In this document: in pieces, positions 22,933 to 32,194 of the stretch
Layout: every line of letters begins with the position of its first letter
Numbering within the stretch: the stretch's first letter is position 1
Source of the DNA: Gammaproteobacteria bacterium
GTDB taxonomy: Bacteria; Pseudomonadota; Gammaproteobacteria; Enterobacterales; Alteromonadaceae
NCBI GenBank assembly: GCA_017302255.1
Contig: JAFLDV010000037.1
Coordinates: forward strand, 1-38,642
Length of the DNA stretch: 38,642 nt
Reading direction: 5' to 3'
Program-made: the position numbers and the translations under genes
Notes under the pieces: model-generated
The model's database searches: none
What the model was told of the DNA's origin: nothing
Seen by the model: the letters and a program-made list of their open reading frames with translations, nothing else

Positions 22933-24741
22933 TTAAACTTCCCGACAATAACGCAGTTGCAGCACTTTTTGTTCTTGGCCAATTACCGCAAAAGAATCTT
23001 TCAGTTGATGACGTCGCATCAGGTCAAGTCCCGCCGGGTCGAGTAAATTTGAGACTGTCGCGTGTTGGGTTAAGGCTTCGCCTTGGATTTGCCAACGCAG
23101 TTCTGCCAAGATTTCATAAGCGGCGAGTAAATCTTGTGCCTGCGAGGTACTTAACACTTTTTGTTGCTTCAACATTTCCAATCTTTCGCGTGTGCTTACA
23201 GCAGTGATGCCGTGGGCTAACGCATGAACCCGCATTAAATCGTTAATTAAACTTGAGCCCCGTTTTTTCAGGTCGAGACCACGTCGGTGTTGTCCGTCGT
23301 GTTCCAGCAAAAAATGTTTGAAAAAGCCAAGTGGCGGTTGGTGTGACAATGCGTTTTTTGCTAGATGATAAAGAAACAGCGCTTGATTTGGCGTCCGCGC
23401 TAAGATGTCTTGTTGCAAGGCATTAAAAAGTCCCTGACTGCCAGCCACCAAGCGACAATCAAAATAAATGCAGCTGTCGAGCAGGGCTTGCGGATCTGGC
23501 GTGTTTAACATTCCGGCAAAGCGTTGGGACCAGCCTTTGAGGCTAAGGCGCAGCTGAGGGTTTGTTGCCATGACATTGCCAGGGCATAAGGTTTGGCCTG
23601 AACTAGCCAACCCTTCACAGACTATTGCTGCGAATTGACTGAAATATTCACCGACTTCATCCACAGGTTCTTTTTCTAAGAGCAGCGCATTATCTTGATC
23701 TGCCCCCGGCAGCATATCTTGTCTAGCTTGAGAGCCAAAACAAACCCAAGTATAGATACAAGGCGCTGGACCCAGTTCCTGTTCGGCGAGCCTAATCCAA
23801 CTCTGCGCTAACGCATCATAAATGCCTGATAAAATACGGCTCACTTCCGCAACAGCCATATGTTGCTTATGTAATTGGGCAATCAGCTGGCGGATAGGTT
23901 CCTGACAAGCGGCTAAACCGTCACGATTATGCTGACGATGAATATGGCTTATCACAAACAACGGATGTTCTTGGCTACTGCGGATCAAATCGCTGGTACT
24001 AATGATGCCAACTACTTTATTGTGCATTTCAACTGGCAAATGATGGATATTGTGTTGACTCATCAACTGCATAGCTTCAAACGCGAAGTGGTCATGGCTA
24101 ATCCGATAGGGACGGGGCGTCATCACCTGACTCAATGGCAACTGCGGATCTAAGCCTTTTGCCAGTACGCGACAGCGTAGATCTCGGTCGGTGATAATGC
24201 CGACCAATTCATCATCTTGTTCGACTAATAAGCTGGAGACTCGCTCTTGAGTCATTAACAACGCAGCTTGTTGAATACTGGCATTTGGCAGAATCGAGAC
24301 TTTGCGGCCACTACAGAGATCTTCTACTCGCAGTGCTGTGGTTTGGCTCGTTTGATGTAAATGCAGGCTGCGGCTCAGTAAACGCTGGAAAAACAAATCA
24401 AAATTCTTATATTGCCGTCTTAATTCTTGAAAATGTGCATCAGCCAAACTGTAGACTAAGCCATCTTCTTGGCAGCGCAAGCGAGCTTTTAAATCATCAG
24501 CAGTGAGGATCTGCGCATAACCCCAAAAATCACCACTTTGCAGCGGATGCAATTGCTGTTGATCATCGCTAAAGAATAAACCGGTTCGCACCAGCACTAA
24601 ATTATTGGCAAACCCAATTTGTTCGTCATGACTGGCATAATAGACCGTCAATTTTGCTGCAACTTGTTGTTGTTCAAACGCGGGCAGCTGTGAGAAAGGC
24701 GGAATATGTTGAAGAAATTGCACTACTTCCGTTACATGCAT
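22933..24741 (-). CDS. cNMP-binding/CBS/DUF294 nucleotidyltransferase-like protein
   Basis: 602 residues. A cyclic-nucleotide-binding-like domain (about residues 10-120) is followed by a CBS pair (about 150-265, with VGIITDRDLRCRVLAKG and VGIISTSDLIRSSQ). Then comes the GlnD-like nucleotidyltransferase core with GSQARQDMLPGADQDNALLL (catalytic G-S and D-x-D region) and a DUF294 C-terminal domain. Proteins of this build are thought to sense nucleotides and modify a partner, often beside acetate-transport genes; the target is unknown. The start is ATG at 24741 at the edge of the repeat array, with AAGGAG 11 bases upstream. The 14 extra codons from 24783 lie within the repeat and are doubtful. 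Confidence 0.85.
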   Translation of the reverse strand: MHVTEVVQFLQHIPPFSQLPAFEQQQVAAKLTVYYASHDEQIGFANNLVLVRTGLFFSDDQQQLHPLQSGDFWGYAQILTADDLKARLRCQEDGLVYSLADAHFQELRRQYKNFDLFFQRLLSRSLHLHQTSQTTALRVEDLCSGRKVSILPNASIQQAALLMTQERVSSLLVEQDDELVGIITDRDLRCRVLAKGLDPQLPLSQVMTPRPYRISHDHFAFEAMQLMSQHNIHHLPVEMHNKVVGIISTSDLIRSSQEHPLFVISHIHRQHNRDGLAACQEPIRQLIAQLHKQHMAVAEVSRILSGIYDALAQSWIRLAEQELGPAPCIYTWVCFGSQARQDMLPGADQDNALLLEKEPVDEVGEYFSQFAAIVCEGLASSGQTLCPGNVMATNPQLRLSLKGWSQRFAGMLNTPDPQALLDSCIYFDCRLVAGSQGLFNALQQDILARTPNQALFLYHLAKNALSHQPPLGFFKHFLLEHDGQHRRGLDLKKRGSSLINDLMRVHALAHGITAVSTRERLEMLKQQKVLSTSQAQDLLAAYEILAELRWQIQGEALTQHATVSNLLDPAGLDLMRRHQLKDSFAVIGQEQKVLQLRYCREV

Positions 24742-25114
24742 ATATACCCTTACTCCTTGAAGCTGCGGGGTTGTTACCTTCACTCGTTCGTCGCAGTCAC
24801 ATAGCTACTATGCTCCAGCGGTCTCTATCACTCGGCGTATACCCGAATCTTCAATGATTTTGGGTATATACACTTACTCATTGAAGATACGGGGTTGTTA
24901 CCTTCACTCGTTCGCCGCAGTCACATAGCCTACTATGCTCCTGCGGTCTCTCTCATTCGGCGTATACCCGAATCTTCAATGATTTTGGGTATATACCCTT
25001 ACTCATTGAAGATACGGGGTTGTTACCTTCACTCGTTCGTCGCAGTCACATAGCCTACTATGCTCCTGCGGTCTCTCTCACTCGGCGCCTACCCGAATCT
25101 TCAATGATTTTGGG
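24741..25114. repeat. Three tandem copies of a 125-bp palindromic repeat
   Basis: Units at about 24741-24864, 24865-24989 and 24990-25114. Units 2 and 3 differ at 5 positions. Unit 1 differs from unit 3 at about 8, including one deleted base. Each unit is itself a long imperfect inverted repeat: TATACCC..TCATTGAAGAT at the left is mirrored by ATCTTCAATGA..GGGTATA at the right, with CGCAGTCACATAG facing CTATGCTCCTGCG at the centre. Junctions read GGGTATATACCC, or close to it. No transposase is present, so it resembles a MITE- or REP-like intergenic element. It fills the space between the symporter terminator and the DUF294 gene. Confidence 0.9.
24753..24758 (-). promoter_or_regulatory. Ribosome binding site created inside a repeat copy
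   Basis: On the minus strand AAGGAG lies 11 bases before the DUF294-gene ATG. The other two repeat copies have AATGAG at the same place, so the Shine-Dalgarno site exists only in the copy next to the gene. Confidence 0.65.
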
Positions 25115-25130
25115 TATAAACCTGTGTTGG

Positions 25131-25160
25131 GCAAAGCAAAAGGGCGTATCACTACGCCCT
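25131..25160 (-). terminator. Rho-independent terminator of the symporter operon
   Basis: AGGGCGTA (25141-25148) pairs perfectly with TACGCCCT (25153-25160) over a 4-base loop. On the minus strand it is followed by TTTTGCTTTG. It lies 16 bp after the symporter stop, so the DUF294/exonuclease genes probably use another promoter. Confidence 0.85.
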
Positions 25161-25176
25161 GTTTTGCTGGTTTATT

Positions 25177-26889
25177 CTAGTGGTGAGTTGCTGCACCAGA
25201 ACCTTTTGGATAACGAATGCTTTCAACGATTTCTTGTACGTCTTGTGGAACTTCTTTGGTGACTTTGCTAACTAAGAAGGCCACGACGAAGTTAACTAAC
25301 ATACCGACGGTACCGATACCTTCAGGAGAGATCCCTAACCACCAGTTTGCTGGAATGTTCGCAGCCATTGGTGTGATAAAGATGCCTTTGAAGTAGATGA
25401 TGTAACCGATGGTGAACACCATACCTGCTAACATACCGGCGATTGCACCTTCTTTATTCATCTTCTTGTAGAAGATCCCCAAGATGATGGCAGGGAAGAA
25501 GCTCGCTGCAGCCAAGCCGAAGGCAAAAGCCACTACCTCGGCCACGAAGCCAGGTGGATTGATGCCTAAATAACCAGCCACACAAATTGCCACCGCTGCT
25601 GCACCACGAGCGTAACGCAGTTCGGCTTTATCGCTGATATTTGGCATTAAGTTCCGTTTTAGTAAGTCGTGGCTGATTGAGGTTGAGATAACCAGCAACA
25701 AACCAGCTGCAGTGGATAATGCTGCGGCGATAGCACCTGCGGCAACCAATGCAATGACCCAATCCGGTAACTTAGCGATTTCTGGGTTTGCCAGCACCAT
25801 AATGTCGCGGTCAATGGTCATCTCATTGCGTGCATCGCCTGAGTAGAACATACGGCCGTCGCCATTTTTATCTTCGTGCTTGATAAGACCAGTTTTCTCC
25901 CAGTTTTTCACCCAAGTTGGTGCTTCGCTGACCAAAGTACCTTGATGATCTGGACCATTCAGGGTGTTGACCATGTTGTAACGAGCGAACGCTGCGATAG
26001 CTGGCGCTGTGGTGTACAAGAACATGATGAAAATCAGTGCCCAACCGGCAGAGATCCGCGCATCGCGAACCCGTGGAACTGTGAAGAAACGCACGATAAC
26101 GTGTGGTAAACCAGCAGTACCAACCATCAATGCTGCAGTAATTGCAAAGATATCTGCCATCGATTTAGTGCCGTTGGTGTATTCCGCAAAGCCAAGCTCT
26201 TTAGATAAGCCATCGAGTTTATCGAGTAAGCTTACGTCAGTGCCTTCAATGGTACTACCAAAGCCAAGTTGTGGAATTGGGTTACCGGTCACCATTAACG
26301 AAATGAAAATAGCTGGTACTAAGTATGCAAAAATTAACACGCAGTATTGTGCAACTTGGGTGTAAGTAATACCTTTCATGCCGCCTAACACCGCGTAGAA
26401 AAACACCACAGCCATACCGACGACAACACCAGTGGTAATATCAACTTCCAAGAAGCGAGAAAACACCACGCCAACACCGCGCATTTGACCGGCGACGTAG
26501 ACGAAAGAGATCAGGATGGCGCAGATCACCGCAACAGTACGGGCTGTTTGCGAGTAATAACGGTCGCCGATAAAATCAGGCACAGTGAACTTGCCGAATT
26601 TACGTAAGTACGGTGCTAGGCAAAGCGCCAATAGCACGTAACCACCAGTCCAGCCCATTAAGTAAACGGAACCGTCATAACCCATAAATGAAATTAGGCC
26701 GGCCATCGAAATGAACGAGGCTGCTGACATCCAGTCGGCTGCAGTTGCCATACCGTTTGCAAGTGGCGATACACCGCCGCCAGCAACATAGAATTCTTGT
26801 GTTGAACCAGCGCGAGCCCAGATGGCGATGCCGATATATAAGGCAAAGGTCAGGCCAACGATGATATAGGTGAGCATTTGTAAATCCAT
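25177..26889 (-). CDS. Sodium:solute symporter, VC_2705-type (acetate/carboxylate uptake)
   Basis: A 570-residue polytopic permease of the sodium:solute symporter family with 13 or so helices. STQEFYVAGGGVSPLANGMA and ADWMSAASFISMAG are the conserved first-helix and sodium-site region. A hydrophilic loop (about residues 305-375, rich in Asp/Glu) is typical of the VC_2705 subfamily, related to ActP. It should carry acetate or a similar short carboxylate with Na+. The start is ATG 10 bp after the DUF4212 stop. The neighbours (DUF4212 partner, CrbS-type kinase, acs) support acetate use. The exact substrate is not proven. Confidence 0.88.
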   Translation of the reverse strand: MDLQMLTYIIVGLTFALYIGIAIWARAGSTQEFYVAGGGVSPLANGMATAADWMSAASFISMAGLISFMGYDGSVYLMGWTGGYVLLALCLAPYLRKFGKFTVPDFIGDRYYSQTARTVAVICAILISFVYVAGQMRGVGVVFSRFLEVDITTGVVVGMAVVFFYAVLGGMKGITYTQVAQYCVLIFAYLVPAIFISLMVTGNPIPQLGFGSTIEGTDVSLLDKLDGLSKELGFAEYTNGTKSMADIFAITAALMVGTAGLPHVIVRFFTVPRVRDARISAGWALIFIMFLYTTAPAIAAFARYNMVNTLNGPDHQGTLVSEAPTWVKNWEKTGLIKHEDKNGDGRMFYSGDARNEMTIDRDIMVLANPEIAKLPDWVIALVAAGAIAAALSTAAGLLLVISTSISHDLLKRNLMPNISDKAELRYARGAAAVAICVAGYLGINPPGFVAEVVAFAFGLAAASFFPAIILGIFYKKMNKEGAIAGMLAGMVFTIGYIIYFKGIFITPMAANIPANWWLGISPEGIGTVGMLVNFVVAFLVSKVTKEVPQDVQEIVESIRYPKGSGAATHH

Positions 26890-26899
26890 CGCTGACTCC

Positions 26900-27166
26900 T
26901 CAGTCTTCTTGCACGTTGTACTTTTGATCCAACTGATTCATCTTGAATACGTAGACGAAAATCAGTAGAACGAAAGTGTAAATTGAACCTTGTTGTGCAA
27001 ACCAGAAACCCAGTTTGAACCCGAAAAATTGAATGTCGTTTAGTTGATGCACAAACAAGATGCCGGCGCCGAAAGACACCAGAAACCAAACGGCAAGTAG
27101 TTTGAGCATTAAACTGACGTTTTCACGCCAGTAGGCTTGCGCCTGCTCTTTGTTTTGAAATGCCAT
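26900..27166 (-). CDS. DUF4212 small subunit of the sodium:solute symporter
   Basis: 88 residues with two transmembrane helices (about residues 20-42 and 55-76). The pattern YWRENVSLMLKLLAVWFLVS, then LGFWFAQQGSIYTFVLLIFV and NQLDQKYNV, is characteristic of DUF4212, the partner of VC_2705-type symporters. It is not DUF485 (the E. coli YjcH type), though it plays the same positional role. ATG 27166 has GAGGAG upstream; a GTG two codons earlier is an alternative. First gene of the symporter operon. Confidence 0.9.
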   Translation of the reverse strand: MAFQNKEQAQAYWRENVSLMLKLLAVWFLVSFGAGILFVHQLNDIQFFGFKLGFWFAQQGSIYTFVLLIFVYVFKMNQLDQKYNVQED

Positions 27167-27265
27167 CGTCACTCTCCTCGTTAATTTTTGTTGTTGGTCG
27201 ATATCAAGTTATATTGCAAAGACCCTGCGTTTCTACAATAGCTGTTCTGGGTCAATCGACCAGCC

Positions 27266-27277
27266 CGACTTTAGTCG
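27266..27277. promoter_or_regulatory. Candidate operator of the acetate regulator (symporter/kinase promoter region)
   Basis: CGACTTTAGTCG has symmetric 5-bp arms around TT. It lies between the divergent symporter and kinase genes and is followed by AAGGCTAAT, a string also present upstream of acs (36812-36820). A LuxR-type regulator dimer would bind such a site. Inference from shared position and sequence. Confidence 0.4.
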
Positions 27278-27417
27278 AAGGCTAATGCTTACTAATTGAA
27301 TTGCGTCGCTGCATCTGGTTGACTTCAGGTAGAGTTTGTTCAAGACTGGAATTTCTCATGTCGGCATTTTTTGCGCTTTCATGCTGATTTTAAACAATTT
27401 TATGGTCGGAGAATGCC

Positions 27418-30400
27418 GTGTCAGCTTGGTTTATCGTAGTTTTAGCCTTGGTTTATATCATCGGCTTATTTGGCATTGCCAACTGGGGCGAACGCCATGC
27501 TAGTGACCGTATGCTACAAAAGTATGGGGGGGCTATTTATAGTTTAGCCTTGGCTGTCTACTGTACTTCCTGGACTTATTATGGTGCGGTGGGGAGTGCG
27601 GTTAATAGTGGGTGGGATTATGTTCCCATATATCTTGGCCCAATTTTGCTTTACCTCATCGGTTATAAGTTGTTGTTTAAAATGCTATTTGTTGCAAAAA
27701 AGCACAACGTCACTTCAATTACCGACTTTATTAGTGCGCGTTATGGCAAACGCCAATGGATAGCAGCGTTAACTGCAATGCTTTGTCTGATTGTGGTGGT
27801 TCCTTACATTGCTTTGCAATTGAAGGCGGTCACGAGTTCTTATGAGGTGCTTCTTAATATTCCTGCGCAAGAAACAACGGATTGGTGGCGTGATACTGCG
27901 CTGTGGAGCGCCTTAGCCATGTCGGTTTTTGCCATTTTATTCGGTACGCGCAAACTCATGTTAACCGAGCAAAAACGGGGGGTAATGTTAGCCGTTGCCT
28001 TCGAATCTCTTGTGAAGTTAACCGCATTACTGATGTTGGCATTTGCGGTGATTTGGTTAGTTTTGGATGAGCCTGCGACTATGTGGCAGCAATTCCAGCA
28101 ACATAACGTGAATTCACACCAGCAGAGTGGTTTTTTGACGTTGGAGTTTTGGACCAAAACTTTGCTTGCGATGTGTGCGGTGTTTCTATTGCCTCGTCAA
28201 TTTCATGTGACCTTCGTTGAGAATGTGCGCGCAGCGCATCTGCAACTTGCCCGCCGTTGGTTTGTTGGTTATTTGGTATTGGTAACGCTAGTTGTCATTC
28301 CCATCGCTGTGGTTGGCATGCAGCTCTTTCCAGAGCAATCGCGTAATGCCGATAGTTTTGTATTATTAATTCCCGCTAGCCAGCAGTGGCAGGGCGTCAG
28401 TGCATTTGTGTTTATCGGCGGTTTTTCTGCTGCGACCTCTATGATTATTATTGCGACCATCGCTCTAGGCACCATGATTAGTAACGATGTCGTAATGCCC
28501 GCGATCTTACGTCGTCAACCGGTGCAAGAATTAGCCGCTGATTATAGTGCGCTGATCCTGCGAGTTCGCCGCTTAATGATTGTGGTTGTTATGGCGCTGT
28601 CGTACGGCTACTACATGCTATTTGCCCGCAATTATGATTTGGCGGAAACTGGACTGTTAGCTTTTGCCTTGGCAATACAGTTAGCTCCAGCGGTCATTGG
28701 TGGTTTGTATTGGCGTCGGGGACATGCTGTTGGCGTTTATGCCGGCGTTGGTCTTGGTCTTGGGCTTTGGTTCTATTGCTTGATGTTGCCACAGTTGGTT
28801 AGTGCTGGCGTGTTAGGCCAAACCATTTTGGAGCAGGGCGCTTTTGGTATCAGTTGGTTACGACCAACGGCGTTGTTTGGCGTGGAGTTAGATCCACTCA
28901 GTCATGGTGTGTTTTGGTCGTTAGGTTTAAACGTCGTGAGTTATGTCGTCATGAGTCTGTGGACCCCGGCTAAGTTGCAAGATCGGTTACAGGCAGTCGC
29001 CTTCGTTAAGCCGAATTTACCCTTGCAAGATGACGATAAGCTATTAAAACGTCGTCATATTACCGGCGGGGATTTACAGATTTTGCTCGAGCGCTTTGTA
29101 GGTGCGAATAGAGCAATTGAATCAATTCGAGAATTTAGTGGTCGGGATGCCCAGCCATTTCAAGCTGATGAGGCTCCAACATCTGCTTTAGTTCGCCACG
29201 TCGAACGGGAATTAGCCGGGGTTATCGGGGCATCAAGTGCTTCGGCAATGGTCAATGCGGTACTTGATGGGCGCGAACTTGCCTTTGAGGACGTGGTTAC
29301 GTTATTTGATGATACCCGCCAAGCTATTCAATTCTCGAGAAAAATCCTATTTTCGACGTTAGAGAACTTAAGTCAGGGTGTCAGTGTAGTCGACAGAGAC
29401 TTGCAATTAGTGGCTTGGAACAAAAAGTATCTGGAGATGTTCGATTACCCAGAGGGAATGATCCGAATTGGCCGCAATGTCGCTGAAATTGTCCGCTTTA
29501 ATGCAGAGCGCGGGCTTTGCGGGCCTGGCGATCCTGACGAACATGTACAAAAGCGCATTTGGCATTTGCAACATGGCCGCGCACACGTCTTCCAAAGGGT
29601 TCGCCAAGATGGTTCGGTCATTGAAATTCGCGGCAACCCAATTCCTGGTGGTGGTTTTGTCACAAGTTTCACTGACATTAGTGAGCATGTGCGTGCCGTA
29701 CAGCAACTCGCCGCGGCGAAAGAGCATTTGGAAGCACGGGTTTCAGAACGGACCTTGCAAATTAGTCAAATGAATACTGAATTGCTGTCAGAAGTCGAAC
29801 TTCGCCGCAGTACTGAGCAAGATTTACTTAAAGCGAAGGCGGAAGCTGAACATGCCAACGCCTCTAAAACTAGGTTCTTGGCATTAGCCAGTCACGATAT
29901 TTTGCAGCCATTAAATGCCGCAAGACTTTTTACCGCAGCGCTTGCTAATCAGCCGCTGAACGAGGCGGGTACGCAGATGGTTGGGCAGTTGGAAAACTCG
30001 CTGAAGGCTACTGAAGATTTGATTGCGACATTACTTGATATCGCCCGGCTTGATGAAGGAAAAATCGAGCCTGCAACTGAGCCGGTAGACTTATCCGCAA
30101 TGCTTAAGCAGCTATTTGAGGAATTTAACTTAGTTGCGACCAACAAACATTTAAAACTGCGTTTAAGGGCTGGGCACTTTCAGGTACAAAGCCATGCCAC
30201 TTATTTACGGCGGATTTTGCAAAACATCCTATCAAACGCCATCAAATATACCCCAACCGGAAAAGTATTGATGGGCTGCCGTCGCCAAGGTTCGAAACTT
30301 TGGATCGAGGTCTGGGATACTGGTCCGGGCATCGCTGCAACTGAGCTCGAACGTATATTCGATGACTTTTTCCGTGTCGACGCGACGGCGAGAGGTCAGC

Positions 30401-30957
30401 AAGGCGTCGGCCTTGGCCTTGGTGTCGTCGAACGGATGGCAAAAAGTTTGGGGCATCAGATAGAAGTGCATTCAATTGTCGGCAAGGGCAGTTGTTTTTG
30501 TGTTGCAGTGCCATTGTTGTCGACTACTTGGCAAACGGCAACCAGTATCATGGAACAAACACCGCTTAGTTATCAGCACTCAGGCTATAAAATGTTGTGC
30601 GTAGATGACGATGAAACCAACCTTGCCGCTTTGTCGACATTACTTGGGCAGTGGCATCTTGGTTCAGTCACAGTGTGTAATGGCGAAGCACAAGTTCATG
30701 AATTCATAGAAACAAAGGTGCAGCCAGACCTGGTAATCATTGATTATCAGTTAGGCCATGGCATTGACGGTATTCAATTGTATCTACAAATGTTAGAGTC
30801 TTGGCCGACGGTGCCTGGAGTTTTGGTGTCGGCTGCGCCAGAACCAGATCTGCCAGCGAGAGCCAAGGCCGCGGGTATGTTATTCTTAGCTAAGCCAATT
30901 AAACCTGCCGCTCTTCGCGCAGCGTTGAATTATTTAAAAATTGTCGCCAAGCAATAG
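27418..30957 (+). CDS. crbS: Hybrid sensor histidine kinase with sodium:solute-symporter-like N-terminus (CrbS type)
   Basis: 1179 residues. About 1-500 form 12-13 transmembrane helices related to sodium:solute symporters. A PAS domain follows (about 640-760; SQGVSVVDRDLQLVAWNKKY), then a coiled coil, a HisKA with the phospho-acceptor H826 (SHDILQPL), an HATPase (NAIKYTPTG, DTGPGIA, GVGLGLGVV) and a C-terminal receiver with D1109. This layout is that of CrbS/MxtR kinases, which act with CrbR/ErdR to switch on acs and acetate transport. The transporter-like part may sense or carry substrate. The start is GTG at 27418 after TCGGAG. Divergent from the symporter operon; the AI-2E gene follows within 31 bp. 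Confidence 0.88.
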   Translation: MSAWFIVVLALVYIIGLFGIANWGERHASDRMLQKYGGAIYSLALAVYCTSWTYYGAVGSAVNSGWDYVPIYLGPILLYLIGYKLLFKMLFVAKKHNVTSITDFISARYGKRQWIAALTAMLCLIVVVPYIALQLKAVTSSYEVLLNIPAQETTDWWRDTALWSALAMSVFAILFGTRKLMLTEQKRGVMLAVAFESLVKLTALLMLAFAVIWLVLDEPATMWQQFQQHNVNSHQQSGFLTLEFWTKTLLAMCAVFLLPRQFHVTFVENVRAAHLQLARRWFVGYLVLVTLVVIPIAVVGMQLFPEQSRNADSFVLLIPASQQWQGVSAFVFIGGFSAATSMIIIATIALGTMISNDVVMPAILRRQPVQELAADYSALILRVRRLMIVVVMALSYGYYMLFARNYDLAETGLLAFALAIQLAPAVIGGLYWRRGHAVGVYAGVGLGLGLWFYCLMLPQLVSAGVLGQTILEQGAFGISWLRPTALFGVELDPLSHGVFWSLGLNVVSYVVMSLWTPAKLQDRLQAVAFVKPNLPLQDDDKLLKRRHITGGDLQILLERFVGANRAIESIREFSGRDAQPFQADEAPTSALVRHVERELAGVIGASSASAMVNAVLDGRELAFEDVVTLFDDTRQAIQFSRKILFSTLENLSQGVSVVDRDLQLVAWNKKYLEMFDYPEGMIRIGRNVAEIVRFNAERGLCGPGDPDEHVQKRIWHLQHGRAHVFQRVRQDGSVIEIRGNPIPGGGFVTSFTDISEHVRAVQQLAAAKEHLEARVSERTLQISQMNTELLSEVELRRSTEQDLLKAKAEAEHANASKTRFLALASHDILQPLNAARLFTAALANQPLNEAGTQMVGQLENSLKATEDLIATLLDIARLDEGKIEPATEPVDLSAMLKQLFEEFNLVATNKHLKLRLRAGHFQVQSHATYLRRILQNILSNAIKYTPTGKVLMGCRRQGSKLWIEVWDTGPGIAATELERIFDDFFRVDATARGQQGVGLGLGVVERMAKSLGHQIEVHSIVGKGSCFCVAVPLLSTTWQTATSIMEQTPLSYQHSGYKMLCVDDDETNLAALSTLLGQWHLGSVTVCNGEAQVHEFIETKVQPDLVIIDYQLGHGIDGIQLYLQMLESWPTVPGVLVSAAPEPDLPARAKAAGMLFLAKPIKPAALRAALNYLKIVAKQ

Positions 30958-30988
30958 CGCGGCTATTTCGCTTTCACAAGGAGTTTGC

Positions 30989-32107
30989 ATGCGAGCGCAG
31001 TTGGAACATCGATTTTTCCTGTTTTTACTCACGGTGGTGACCATAGGTTTTGGCTTTGTGCTGCAGCCGTTTGTCGGTGCTATTTTTTGGGCATGCGCTT
31101 TGTCAGTTATTTTTTATCCGCTGTATCAGTGGTTTGTAAGCAAAATGCCGGCGCGGAAAAACTCTGCATCAATGCTAACTTTGATTTGTTTAGTTTTAAT
31201 GGTCGTGCTGCCATTGCTTGCTATCGGCGCCTCCTTTGTTGCAGAAGGTGTGGCCTTTTATGCAAGGATCCAATCGGGTGAAATTAATCCAGCCTCAGCA
31301 ATAGATGCTATCAAGGAAGCATTCCCCGGCATCATTCAATCGATGCAATCGCTTGGCATCGACACTGATAATTTGAAGCAAAAATTGGCGGATAGTGCCG
31401 TTACTGTCTCCCGATTTATTGCGACGTCGACCTTAGCGGCAGGCCAAGATTTTGCTGGCTTGTTTATGAACATCGTGATGATGCTTTATTTGGCGTTCTT
31501 TTTACTGCGCGATGGCCAAAGTTTAGTTGATTTACTCATTAAAGCGTTGCCGCTCGGTGATGAACGCGAACGGATGTTATTGGCAAAATTTGCTGAAGTG
31601 ACACGCGCAACAGTCAAAGGCAACCTCGTTGTTGCAGTGGTTCAAGGCGCTTTAGGTGGATTTATTTTCTGGTTCCTCGATTTACCTGCGCCAGTGCTGT
31701 GGGGCGTCGTTATGACCTTCTTGAGTTTGTTACCCGCGATTGGCGCTGCTCTGGTGTGGGCACCTGTTTCTCTTTATTTGTATGCGACAGGCCAAACGGT
31801 TCCCGCCACAGTCTTGTTGGTATACGGAGCTACGGTAATTGGTCTTGCTGATAACGTCTTGCGTCCAATATTGGTCGGTCGAGATACGAAACTGCCGGAT
31901 TATCTGGTGTTGTTCTCGACACTGGGCGGCATTAGTTTGTTGGGGATAAACGGCTTCGTACTGGGACCACTAATCGCAGCGCTGTTTTTGGCCTTCTGGC
32001 AGATTTTTATGACTGAATTCAATCATTCGCCAGAGGTTGAAGTCGCTGCTGATGAAGCATCGGAGCATGATTCATCCACGGCAGCTGCAGACTCAGAACC
32101 ACGCTGA
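30989..32107 (+). CDS. AI-2E/PerM family permease
   Basis: 372 residues with about eight helices in the AI-2E/UPF0118 pattern. FVGAIFWACALSVIFYPLY lies near the N-terminus. A large loop near residues 90-130 (helical, amphipathic) precedes the conserved core with LLPAIGAALVW, and GLADNVLRPILVGRD leads into LGGISLLGINGFVLGPLIAAL. Members export autoinducer-2 or act as antiporters; the substrate cannot be read here. ATG 30989 has AAGGAG 5 bases upstream; an earlier in-frame start at 30941 overlaps the kinase gene and is unlikely. Likely co-transcribed with the kinase. The last 25 residues are acidic and disordered. Confidence 0.88.
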   Translation: MRAQLEHRFFLFLLTVVTIGFGFVLQPFVGAIFWACALSVIFYPLYQWFVSKMPARKNSASMLTLICLVLMVVLPLLAIGASFVAEGVAFYARIQSGEINPASAIDAIKEAFPGIIQSMQSLGIDTDNLKQKLADSAVTVSRFIATSTLAAGQDFAGLFMNIVMMLYLAFFLLRDGQSLVDLLIKALPLGDERERMLLAKFAEVTRATVKGNLVVAVVQGALGGFIFWFLDLPAPVLWGVVMTFLSLLPAIGAALVWAPVSLYLYATGQTVPATVLLVYGATVIGLADNVLRPILVGRDTKLPDYLVLFSTLGGISLLGINGFVLGPLIAALFLAFWQIFMTEFNHSPEVEVAADEASEHDSSTAAADSEPR

Positions 32108-32122
32108 TATTCTTGCCCAGCA

Positions 32123-32154
32123 AAGCCGTTTGTTAGCGTTTTTGCGAACGGCTT
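32123..32154. other. Hairpin after the AI-2E gene
   Basis: AAGCCGTT (32123-32130) pairs with AACGGCTT (32147-32154). The plus-strand tail is AAAAAA rather than T, so it is not a classical terminator for the upstream gene. Confidence 0.45.
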
Positions 32155-32194
32155 AAAAAACTTCATCTCATCTCTTTCCTGTACTTCTTCTTGA

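Noticed and set aside
24741-25114. CRISPR array
   Set aside because: Units are 125 bp, directly adjacent and without variable spacers; each is internally palindromic. No cas gene is present.
26900-27172. DUF485 (YjcH) family
   Set aside because: The residues around QQGSIYTFVLLIFVY and the NQLDQKY end match DUF4212 rather than DUF485.
30941-30988. Earlier start for the AI-2E gene
   Set aside because: It overlaps the kinase gene and lacks a ribosome binding site, while ATG 30989 has AAGGAG at good spacing.
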